Shown in pieces: positions 8,838 through 15,779 of a DNA stretch of 64,000 bases. The notes under the pieces were generated by a model. It had not been told where the DNA came from. It searched no databases and saw only the letters and a list, made by a program, of their open reading frames with translations. The stretch lies in contig CAADGV010000021.1 in NCBI GenBank assembly GCA_900696645.1, forward strand, positions 124,001 to 188,000, given 5' to 3'. Each line of letters starts with the position of its first letter. Within the stretch, counting starts at the first letter, position 1. Position numbers and translations under genes: made by a program. This DNA is from an uncultured Chlorobiota bacterium. Lineage in GTDB: Bacteria > Bacteroidota > Ignavibacteria > UBA10030 > UBA6906.

Positions 8838-8914
8838 AGTTGAATTAATTGACTGAACCTTGAAGTACGTTTGTCTGGTTTGTACTTTGAATTGTCATTA
8901 ACAGGAGGGGAGAT

Positions 8915-9634
8915 ATGAAGGGAATACAGTTATTGTTGGTTGCGTGGATTGTTCTTTTGCAACTTAGTTGCGCCGACAAAGCAGTCACGTCGAAAGAGCC
9001 CGAACAGATTTTGCATGATTGTTCCGATCCGCCCGTTGTACGTACGGGCGAAGCGACGTACTACACGTGGGCAAACGGCGGCGGCAATTGCATGTTCGAC
9101 CCGACGCCGAACGACTTGATGGTGGCGGCAATGAATCACGTTGATTATGCAGGTTCGGGCGTTTGCGGTTCGAGCGTGAGAATAACAGGTCCAAGCGGCG
9201 AAGTAACAGTCCGCATTGTGGATCAGTGCGGGGATTGTCCTGTCGGCAACATTGACTTAAGCCCGGCAGCATTCTCGCGCATCGCCGATATTTCGCTTGG
9301 GCGCGTGCCGATCACATGGCGCTTCGTCCCGACCGCTGTTCAGGGAAACATCATCTACCATTTCAAAGATGGCAGCAATCAATGGTGGACAGCGGTGCAA
9401 ATCCGCAACCATCGCTATCCGATCGCGCGGGTTGAGTACAGAACGCAGCAGGGAACGTTCACGTCGGTGAACCGGACAGACTACAACTATTTCGTTGAAC
9501 CGGGCGGAATGGGTCCGGGGCCGTACACGTTTCGTGTAACCGACATCTACGGTCATGTGTTGGTAGATAGCAATGTTGTACACCGCGAAAATCAGAACGT
9601 GGCGGGAAGCGGGCAGTTTCCGTTGTGTAATTAG
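8915..9634 (+). CDS. Lipoprotein expansin-like protein 1
   Basis: 239 residues with a lipobox ending at Cys19 and a strong AGGAGGGG ribosome binding site. Domain D1 (about 42-135) is a double-psi beta-barrel with VDQCGDC (Asp103) and NIDLS (Asp114), matching the conserved acidic positions of bacterial expansins. Domain D2 (about 145-225) has KDGSNQWWTAVQIRNHRYPI, with the exposed Trp157-Trp158 pair, and DYNYF, giving the third aromatic of the cellulose-binding face. Expansins loosen plant cell walls without hydrolysis; here the protein would be tethered to a membrane. The adjacent paralogue at 9750 has the same architecture. Substrate binding is inferred from the conserved aromatics. Confidence 0.88.
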   Translation: MKGIQLLLVAWIVLLQLSCADKAVTSKEPEQILHDCSDPPVVRTGEATYYTWANGGGNCMFDPTPNDLMVAAMNHVDYAGSGVCGSSVRITGPSGEVTVRIVDQCGDCPVGNIDLSPAAFSRIADISLGRVPITWRFVPTAVQGNIIYHFKDGSNQWWTAVQIRNHRYPIARVEYRTQQGTFTSVNRTDYNYFVEPGGMGPGPYTFRVTDIYGHVLVDSNVVHRENQNVAGSGQFPLCN

Positions 9635-9653
9635 TACTGACTGTAGTTCATAA

Positions 9654-9715
9654 GCCACAGAGGCACCGAGACACGGACCCTTCTCAGGAGTTTCCGTTGC
9701 TTGCGACTCTGTGGC
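9654..9715. repeat. Inverted repeat between the two expansin genes
   Basis: GCCACAGAG (9654-9662) and CTCTGTGGC (9707-9715) form a perfect 9-base stem with a 44-base loop that begins GCACCGAGACACGGA. The composition resembles the CCACAGAGGCACAGAGACAC-type intergenic palindromes scattered in many environmental bacterial genomes. It lacks a T-run. It could be a mobile palindromic unit or an RNA stem shared by both expansin transcripts. Confidence 0.45.
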
Positions 9716-9749
9716 AAACAATTGTTGATGTAAGTGAGGGAGAACGAAG

Positions 9750-10562
9750 ATGAAGGAATCGGCAAGAGTGATGATGACGGCAATGAAGGTTGCGGCAGTT
9801 CTTTTTCTGATTGTGATTTCCGGTTGTACCGACGCAACAGACGCGGTGAAGCCGCAAACGGCCGTCGAGGATGATGTGAATCAAGAAGTCTTCATTGAGG
9901 CGGGCGATTCTCTTTCTTTGATTGATGCGTTGGGGAGAAGATGTGACACGCCGTTGCGGACGGGCTTCGCTACATACTACATAGAAGCGAACGGCGGCGG
10001 CAATTGCCTGTTCGACCCTACCCCGAACGATTTGCTGGTTGGCGCAATGAACTCGATTGATTACGCCAACTCGGATATCTGCGGCGCAACGGTTATGGTG
10101 TGGGGCCCGAAGGGCAGTGTGGCAGTGCGCATCGTTGACCAGTGCGGCGGGTGTTCGGAAGGTTCCATTGATTTGAGTCCGCTCGCGTTCTCACGCATTG
10201 CCGATCTTCCGCAAGGTATTGTGCCTATCAAATGGAAACTAATTGCCGCGCGGGTACAGGGAAATATTCTCTACCATTTTAAAGACGGCAGCAACCAGTG
10301 GTGGACTGCGGTACAAGTTCGCAATCACCGCTACCCGATAGCGCGGCTGGAATATTTCTCCGGCGGGAGTTGGATAAACGTGCAGCGGCTCAGTTACAAC
10401 TATTTTGTCGAATCAAACGGGATGGGCCCCGGTCCGTACACATTCCGCGTTACCGATCTGTTCGGCCACGTTCTGGTGGATAACGGCATTCCGCATATCG
10501 AAAACGGAAGCGTTCCGGGTGCACGACAATTTCCGTTGTGCACTGTTGTGAAGGAGTTCTGA
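9750..10562 (+). CDS. Lipoprotein expansin-like protein 2
   Basis: 270 residues, start ATG at 9750 after GAGGGAG. The lipobox ends VISGC with acylated Cys near residue 27, followed by a longer acidic linker than in its neighbour. The double-psi barrel carries VDQCGGC and SIDLS. The second domain has KDGSNQWWTAVQVRNHRYPI with the paired Trp residues and SYNYFVE. It is clearly a tandem duplicate of the 8915 gene, nearly identical around D2 but diverged in the N-terminal linker. That suggests different reach from the membrane. Function as a cell-wall-loosening or polysaccharide-binding protein is inferred from the family. Confidence 0.88.
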   Translation: MKESARVMMTAMKVAAVLFLIVISGCTDATDAVKPQTAVEDDVNQEVFIEAGDSLSLIDALGRRCDTPLRTGFATYYIEANGGGNCLFDPTPNDLLVGAMNSIDYANSDICGATVMVWGPKGSVAVRIVDQCGGCSEGSIDLSPLAFSRIADLPQGIVPIKWKLIAARVQGNILYHFKDGSNQWWTAVQVRNHRYPIARLEYFSGGSWINVQRLSYNYFVESNGMGPGPYTFRVTDLFGHVLVDNGIPHIENGSVPGARQFPLCTVVKEF

Positions 10563-10609
10563 GAAATACAAGTTCCCGAAAAACAATCATCCGAAAATCC
10601 GGATACACT

Positions 10610-11542
10610 ATGCGATCAGTAGACTGCTGGGCTGTGTTGTGTGCTTGCATGACGGCCATTCTGCTCACTTCATGTGCTTCACAATCTGTGTACATGCAAA
10701 ATCTCACCTCCGACGGCACGATGGTCAAGCCGCCTCTGTTCATGACAGACGATACGAAAGAGGGTGATGTCCGGGTTGTTCCGAAGGTGTCTGTCGCGGC
10801 ACGGCAGACTCTCGTCGGCAGGGCACACGAACATTCCAACGTTAACGACAGCGGCGTGTTTCAGGTGGATACAGTAATGCAGAACGGCACAACGCAATAC
10901 TTCGAGAGGGCGGGCGTGAACAAGAATTCTTTTCAGGGGAGGAATTTCCGCTGGGAGCCGCCGAGGGTAACAGCGTCGGTGGATTTCGAGTACTTTGTGA
11001 CGAAGACATTTTCCGTAGTTGCGGGGGCGAATTACTCATCGGGCAGTTCGCGGAGTTTCCTCGGCGCGGCGGGGGGAGTCGGCTTTTCGTTCGAAAGCAA
11101 GAATCTCGGCTTGCGTATCGATCTCGGCGCGCATTGGAGTTCGGTTGCGTACACCGTTGATTACGTCGTCGCGACGAAACTGTTCGGCGAGTCGGATCAG
11201 CGGGTTGAGTTTTTCCGCGAGTCGGGGAAATCATCCTACCTGAATTCGTACGGCGCCTTCACGCTCAACACAAAATTCAAGTCGTCGCCGATTCAGGGAT
11301 TTCTGCAGCTCGGCATCAACCGTCAGACGCTGGTTGAGATCGAGCGGCGGACATCGTTCGTCGGCAACTCGGTTGTGCTGCAATCTGCATCGTTCTTTAT
11401 TGTGACGCCGGGGGTATTTTTCAACGTTGCGCCAGGGACAAGAATCGTTGCCGGGATACATTTGGCCGATGAGACCGAGTTGCTTGAAGCCGATCCCGGA
11501 GTGTTGCTCTCGCCGTTTCTGCAAATAGAAATCGGGCTTTGA
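10610..11542 (+). CDS. Lipoprotein of unknown function, possible beta-rich outer-membrane protein
   Basis: 310 residues from the ATG at 10610. An in-frame start at 10538 would overlap the expansin and add 24 residues before the signal peptide. The signal peptide ends AILLTSC, a lipobox. The mature part is rich in beta-strand patterns (VTASVDFEYFVTKTFSVVAG, NLGLRIDLGAHWSS) and closes with FLQIEIGL, like a surface or barrel-associated lipoprotein. I recognise no family. It follows the second expansin by 47 bases and is probably in the same transcript. It converges with znuB only six bases away. Confidence 0.65.
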   Translation: MRSVDCWAVLCACMTAILLTSCASQSVYMQNLTSDGTMVKPPLFMTDDTKEGDVRVVPKVSVAARQTLVGRAHEHSNVNDSGVFQVDTVMQNGTTQYFERAGVNKNSFQGRNFRWEPPRVTASVDFEYFVTKTFSVVAGANYSSGSSRSFLGAAGGVGFSFESKNLGLRIDLGAHWSSVAYTVDYVVATKLFGESDQRVEFFRESGKSSYLNSYGAFTLNTKFKSSPIQGFLQLGINRQTLVEIERRTSFVGNSVVLQSASFFIVTPGVFFNVAPGTRIVAGIHLADETELLEADPGVLLSPFLQIEIGL

Positions 11543-11548
11543 CCCGTT

Positions 11549-12373
11549 CTATGCGCGAACCTGTCGAACCAGCCACGCAACACCCAAAACGGCTGATGCA
11601 ACGGCCACCGCAGTGGGCGAAGTGGGAAAGTCGAGCTTGAACGCAAGAAACAACCCGACGATTGGTGAGAGCATCCCAAGAAGAACTGCAGTAAGAAAAA
11701 TCCACTTTACCCGCTTTGCAATCAACATTGCGGCAACCGGCGGAACAACAAGAAAGCCGAAGACAAACACATCTCCCACCATGTGTGTCGCCACCGAAAT
11801 GACAACGGCGGCGATAATGTAGAATAGCATTTCCCAGAGGCCTGTGTTGTATCCCTGCGTGCCCGCCGTCTCCGCATCAAATGAGATGTACGAGAATTCT
11901 TTGAAGAAGAGAAGATGGACCGCCATCGTCACAACAAACACTCCTGCCATCAGATAGAACAACTCCGGCGTGACAAAAAGAATATCGCCGCGCAGAAGGT
12001 TTTCAATCTCCGAAGCTTCAACCTTCGGCGCTTTCTGCATAACGAGAATGCGTGCTGCAATCGAAAACACAAACACGAAGCCGAGAACGGCGTCCTTCGG
12101 GATGTGTTTTCCCGTGAGGAGTGTTGAGAGGATGATGACAGATGCAATCGTTACTACAAGCGACCCGATCGTGTGGGGGAGGGCGAACACCGGGAGAAAC
12201 GTCAGAGCGAGACCCAGCACCGACACTTGTGTCAGAACAGCTCCCAAAAACACGACACGCTTTGCGACGATATACACCCCGAGGAACGCGCAGAGCGTCC
12301 CGACAAGCATGCTGCCGTACAGGGCATACGGAAACTCCCTGACAACGGTCAGGACAATGTCATGCGTTTCCAT
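11549..12373 (-). CDS. znuB: Zinc/manganese ABC transporter permease
   Basis: 274 residues, about eight hydrophobic helices, of the ABC-3 permease family (ZnuB/MntB/TroC). Typical pieces are ALYGSMLVGTLCAFLGVYIV near the start, VVISVATHMVGDVFVFGFLVVPPVAAMLI late, and FPTSPTAVAVASAVLGVAW at the end. It forms the inner-membrane channel for a divalent metal. The ATG at 12373 lies inside the last 14 bases of the ATPase gene, a coupled overlap. The metal is inferred as zinc from the binding protein's ligands. Confidence 0.92.
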   Translation of the reverse strand: METHDIVLTVVREFPYALYGSMLVGTLCAFLGVYIVAKRVVFLGAVLTQVSVLGLALTFLPVFALPHTIGSLVVTIASVIILSTLLTGKHIPKDAVLGFVFVFSIAARILVMQKAPKVEASEIENLLRGDILFVTPELFYLMAGVFVVTMAVHLLFFKEFSYISFDAETAGTQGYNTGLWEMLFYIIAAVVISVATHMVGDVFVFGFLVVPPVAAMLIAKRVKWIFLTAVLLGMLSPIVGLFLAFKLDFPTSPTAVAVASAVLGVAWLVRQVRA

Positions 12374-13130
12374 TGTCTCCCCCCGCGCGAATTATCTTGG
12401 CTCCACCCACGTTCGAGACAGTTACCGGCATTTCGTACAATGCAGAGAGGTTTTCCGCGGTAAGAATTTCGTCGACATCTCCCACCTGAAAAGCCGACCG
12501 CTCGACGAGCGCGATGCGCTTCACGTAGTTCGCAACATCATCCAATAGATGACTGACCATCAGCACCGTGAGCTTGTCGTGCTCATGCAAGTGGCGGACA
12601 AGCTGGAGAATGGAAAGTCGTGACGAGAGATCCATGCCGTTCGTCGGCTCGTCGAGAATGAGAACCTCCGGCTCGGAAGCAAGCGCACGGGCGATAAGCG
12701 TGCGCTGCTTCTGTCCGCCGGAAAGATCTTTGAACGCAACATGCTTCAGCTCGCTGATATCGACATGCTGAAGACTTTCATGCACAATTCTTCTATCATG
12801 TTGCGAAACCGATTTCAGCAAACCAACCTGACGGTAACGTCCCATCGCAACCACTTCTTCCACAGTGTATGGCATGACATAGTCTACCGTATCGCGTTGC
12901 GGCACGTAGCCAAACCGGACGGGCTTCCCGTTGTTGTTCCGGACAATAACTTCCCCACTCATCGGCTTCAGTGTTCCGAGTATTGCGCGCAAGAGTGTTG
13001 TTTTGCCCGCCCCGTTCGGTCCAACAAGCCCGAAGAAATCGCCGTCGAGAATCGAGAACGATATGTCCTTCAGAACAATCTTCGGACCGTAACCCAGCGT
13101 CGCATTGCGAAATTGAATCAGTGGTTGCAT
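12360..13130 (-). CDS. znuC: Zinc/manganese ABC transporter ATP-binding protein
   Basis: 256 residues with Walker A GPNGAGKTT, Q-loop segment FGYVPQRD, signature LSGGQKQR and Walker B EVLILDEPTNGMD. The family is the metal-type ATPase (ZnuC/MntA). It powers the permease encoded directly downstream. The ATG at 13130 follows an AGGA ribosome binding site, nine bases after the binding-protein gene's stop. Operon order is barrel, binding protein, ATPase, permease. Confidence 0.94.
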   Translation of the reverse strand: MQPLIQFRNATLGYGPKIVLKDISFSILDGDFFGLVGPNGAGKTTLLRAILGTLKPMSGEVIVRNNNGKPVRFGYVPQRDTVDYVMPYTVEEVVAMGRYRQVGLLKSVSQHDRRIVHESLQHVDISELKHVAFKDLSGGQKQRTLIARALASEPEVLILDEPTNGMDLSSRLSILQLVRHLHEHDKLTVLMVSHLLDDVANYVKRIALVERSAFQVGDVDEILTAENLSALYEMPVTVSNVGGAKIIRAGGDNGNA

Positions 13131-13139
13131 TGCAGGTCC

Positions 13140-14018
13140 TTATTTCAATGCCTCAACGAGTGTACGAATATTGTAGTCCATCATCGAAATGTAATCCCTC
13201 GCTTCATCAACTCCTCCCACGGAAGTCGGAAGCCGGAGCACCGTGGCCGAGGTTGAGCGCGCAATTTGCTGCGGGGCGCTTGCATCATAGAACGGCTCGA
13301 CAACAATCGCCTTGATGTTTCCCGCCCTCACTTTTTGGATGAGTTGCGCCGTGTGGCCTGGCGACGGCTGTATGCCGGGCTTCGGCTCAACCTGATCAAC
13401 GACGTCGAGGCCCAACCAAGCTGCAAAATACGACCAGCTTTTGTGAAAGGTGATGAGTTTTGCGCCTTTGAGCGGCCTCATCGCGTCTTCCCACTCCGTA
13501 ATCTTCGTATCAAGCTTTTTCAGAAATGCCTCAGCGTTTGTGCGAAAGAACTGCTCATCGGCGGGAGAGGATTTGATGAGAGACGCGACGATCTCGTTGA
13601 CGATGGCTCGAATATTTCGCGGATCAAGCCAGTAATGCGGATTACCGTACCGATGAACATCTCCCTGGCTTGCGTCAACTTTGTCGGGCACTTCCAGCTT
13701 GTGGATGGATTTTGAAAGATTGACAACGTCGAGGCGGGCATTGCGTGAGCCGTCAATAATCTGCGGGGCCCACATCTCCAACTCCATTCCAATCATGAGA
13801 AACACGTCGGCCGATTTCAGCTTCATCATGTAGCTCGGTTTCACTTCCACAAAATGCGGGTTCTGATCTCCGCGAACGATGTGATCAACCGTAACTTTGT
13901 CGCCTCCAATCTGCCGGGCAAAATCGGCAAGATCGGGAAGCGTGGTGACGACGCGGACTGTTGCGTGTGCGACAATCGGCAGGGTCATCATAGCAAGAAC
14001 TGCAAGTATCTTCTTCAT
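13140..14018 (-). CDS. znuA: Zinc ABC transporter substrate-binding protein
   Basis: About 292 residues with signal peptide MKKILAVLAMMTLPIVAHA. Cluster A-I motifs are visible: NPHFVEVKPSYM with the first His, GNPHYWLDPRN with the second, and ITFHKSWSYFA with the third. A His at the third site (instead of Glu/Ser) is the zinc-type arrangement. A late EPFYDAS supplies the acidic region. The His-rich loop of ZnuA is short here. Two ATGs (14024, 14018) follow AAAGGA; the 14018 one has the better spacing. Confidence 0.9.
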   Translation of the reverse strand: MKKILAVLAMMTLPIVAHATVRVVTTLPDLADFARQIGGDKVTVDHIVRGDQNPHFVEVKPSYMMKLKSADVFLMIGMELEMWAPQIIDGSRNARLDVVNLSKSIHKLEVPDKVDASQGDVHRYGNPHYWLDPRNIRAIVNEIVASLIKSSPADEQFFRTNAEAFLKKLDTKITEWEDAMRPLKGAKLITFHKSWSYFAAWLGLDVVDQVEPKPGIQPSPGHTAQLIQKVRAGNIKAIVVEPFYDASAPQQIARSTSATVLRLPTSVGGVDEARDYISMMDYNIRTLVEALK

Positions 14019-14037
14019 GTTCATAGTCCTTTCACTG

Positions 14038-15168
14038 TTAGAAGGGATGCGCTTTATGCGGACCCAGCGAGAACAGCACCTGTAATGCAATCGAGTTTAC
14101 CGACTGACTTACTCCGGCAATGTCCGTTCTGGTGTTTTGATACTGCAAACGAAGGCCCAGTGTTTCTTCAACAGGATAGTAACCGAAGAACACGGCGATA
14201 GCCCGCGCTTTGTCATCATCGTCGTATGGTGATTGGCTCCAATCGAAGCGGGCACCGACGCTGTACGTTTTCAAGAACTGATAGTCGGCAAAGATGTACA
14301 TGCCGGACGTTTTAATACTGCGTCGTTCCGGATTGCCGGCATCATCAACAAACTGGTTGAACTCGCGGTCTTGACGGCCTTTTCTGGTGTTGAACAGATA
14401 TTCTCCCTGCAGCGTGAGCGACGTGTACATGTCGGGTTTATACTTGTATTTGAAATCGAAATTCCAATACCAGAACCGGTCGCGGTTGTACGGATCGTGA
14501 ATGCCGGTGTACATGCTGATGCCGGTTTCAAGATCGCTGTAATCGGTCAGCGTGAAGAAACTCATCACGCGTCCCGACGTTGCATAGGTCGGCTTGGCTT
14601 CAGTGGTATCCTCAATTCCGGTCGCTTCGCCGATCGATGTTCCTCTGAGCAGATCGAAGGTGAGTTTAGTGTAGATGTTGCCGGTAGGAAGCAATGTGCT
14701 GACCGACAGGCCGAGATCGTTCAGTCCCTCGTCTCCGAAGAACCGTTCCTGCGAAAGGGGTTGTGTCACAAATGCCCATTGATGCGGGTGCATCATGTTG
14801 ATCTTGCCAAAGTCAACCCGGTACTTTCCCAGCCGTACGTTCAGGTCAAGCGGCAAGCCGCGGAATACTGTTGCGTATGCTTCTTCCAGACTGAAATCAA
14901 CATGATCACCGTTGTGACTGTGCATCGCCAGGACAACATCGGCGCGTGAAAACGGATTGAGATACGATGACACGACAAGCTCGAGTTCCTGGAAACGGAA
15001 ATCGGGGCGGCTGAATTCGCGAACGCCGTCTGCCAAGCGTTCTCCATCATGTGAATCAATGATGAAACGCGGGATAACACTGATATCGGGATTAAGAGAT
15101 GTTTGAGCATTGCCGGAAACGAACACAAGCGCGAGCAATGCCCCTGCACAAATTGCATGACGAAGCAT
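14038..15168 (-). CDS. Porin-like outer-membrane protein of the zinc uptake operon
   Basis: 376 residues, signal peptide ending near VSGNA, and a strong AAGGAGG ribosome binding site. The sequence is a run of amphipathic strands with many Tyr/Phe and Asp, and ends SLGPHKAHPF in Phe, as barrels do. Segments such as LGKYRVDFGKINMMHPHQWAF resemble phosphate-selective-porin-like channel proteins. There is no TonB box or plug, so passive diffusion is likely. Its place as first large gene before znuA suggests it passes zinc or a zinc chelate across the outer membrane. Family identity is not certain. Confidence 0.75.
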   Translation of the reverse strand: MLRHAICAGALLALVFVSGNAQTSLNPDISVIPRFIIDSHDGERLADGVREFSRPDFRFQELELVVSSYLNPFSRADVVLAMHSHNGDHVDFSLEEAYATVFRGLPLDLNVRLGKYRVDFGKINMMHPHQWAFVTQPLSQERFFGDEGLNDLGLSVSTLLPTGNIYTKLTFDLLRGTSIGEATGIEDTTEAKPTYATSGRVMSFFTLTDYSDLETGISMYTGIHDPYNRDRFWYWNFDFKYKYKPDMYTSLTLQGEYLFNTRKGRQDREFNQFVDDAGNPERRSIKTSGMYIFADYQFLKTYSVGARFDWSQSPYDDDDKARAIAVFFGYYPVEETLGLRLQYQNTRTDIAGVSQSVNSIALQVLFSLGPHKAHPF

Positions 15169-15225
15169 AAAATCCTCCTTATTGGATTACTTACGATAAT
15201 TGGAAGCGTAAAAGAACAGGAGAAG

Positions 15226-15573
15226 TTATGCGAAAGGCGGGCCGCGCTTGCCGGAATAAACTACATCTGTTTCAACTGTTTGCCCGGTATGCGAAGGGAA
15301 TATGGCAATGGAAACAACGGCAGCATCAAATGTGAATGAGCGGCTGACATCAGCGGAAAAACGTTGCGCAAACTGTGAGCAGGCAAGGCAATGACGCGCC
15401 TGATCGAGCGGGACGTGAATTTCCCTGGCGCCGCAGTCGTGGCTGGAGAGAACCGGCTCCGAATGCAGCGGCAGGTTTGCGTGATCGTGGTGGGCCAGAT
15501 CGACCAGCGTGTTGCCAAGGAGGTACCCCAGAATGGCAAAAACGGAGAACGTATGTCGTAAGAACAAAGCCAT
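15226..15573 (-). CDS. Small secreted His/Cys protein heading the zinc uptake operon
   Basis: 115 residues from the ATG at 15573 (a TTG at 15615 would extend it by 14). The N-terminus is a signal-like hydrophobic segment (LRHTFSVFAILGYLLGN). The mature part carries likely metal ligands: HHDH, SSHDC, HCLAC. It ends RGPPFA. Size, spaced Cys/His and a Pro-Pro end resemble DUF2946-type small proteins of metal operons, but this is not a confirmed match. It precedes the barrel/znuACB genes by 57 bases. A promoter-like TTGTTT-17-TATATT lies only about ten bases from the ATG, with no ribosome binding site. Confidence 0.6.
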   Translation of the reverse strand: MALFLRHTFSVFAILGYLLGNTLVDLAHHDHANLPLHSEPVLSSHDCGAREIHVPLDQARHCLACSQFAQRFSADVSRSFTFDAAVVSIAIFPSHTGQTVETDVVYSGKRGPPFA

Positions 15574-15582
15574 TGCGTGTAG

Positions 15583-15611
15583 AATATATGCGAAGCGGGG
15601 GCGAGAAACAA
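15583..15611 (-). promoter_or_regulatory. Sigma-70-type promoter, nearly leaderless, for the zinc operon
   Basis: On the minus strand TTGTTT (15611-15606), a 17-base spacer and TATATT (15588-15583) give a good vegetative promoter. Transcription should start near 15576, about three bases before the ATG at 15573. No Zur-type palindrome is evident by eye. Confidence 0.5.
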
Positions 15612-15618
15612 GCAACGT

Positions 15619-15762
15619 CTACAATCGTATCTTCACTCCGCCGTTCATCACAAACCCGTCCACGGGGGCAAAGAGGTCGTTGAAAATCGGATTCGTGATT
15701 GTGCCTGTGTAAATGCTGCCGTATCGTGTCAGACACACAAATGGTTCGATCTGAGCTATCAT
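15619..15762 (-). pseudogene. Remnant resembling an outer-membrane receptor C-terminus
   Basis: An open frame of 47 codons (minus, ATG at 15762, stop TAG at 15621-15619) encodes a segment with TRYGSIYTGTITNP, NDLFAPVDGF and the final strand VMNGGVKIRL. That pattern resembles the last two strands of TonB-dependent receptors. No start signal, signal peptide or upstream receptor sequence exists, because czcA occupies the adjacent DNA. I read it as the tail of a receptor lost when the flanking operons were assembled. The alternative is a chance open frame; resemblance was judged by eye only. Confidence 0.4.
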
Positions 15763-15779
15763 GGGCAGGGGCTCAGTCC

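Noticed and set aside
14233-14949. 238-codon antisense frame over the zinc operon barrel
   Set aside because: No start signal or family; the sense frame shows a signal peptide and barrel pattern.
15350-15736. 128-codon minus-strand frame overlapping the small His/Cys protein
   Set aside because: Basic, low-quality translation without signal peptide; the 15226-15573 frame fits operon structure better.
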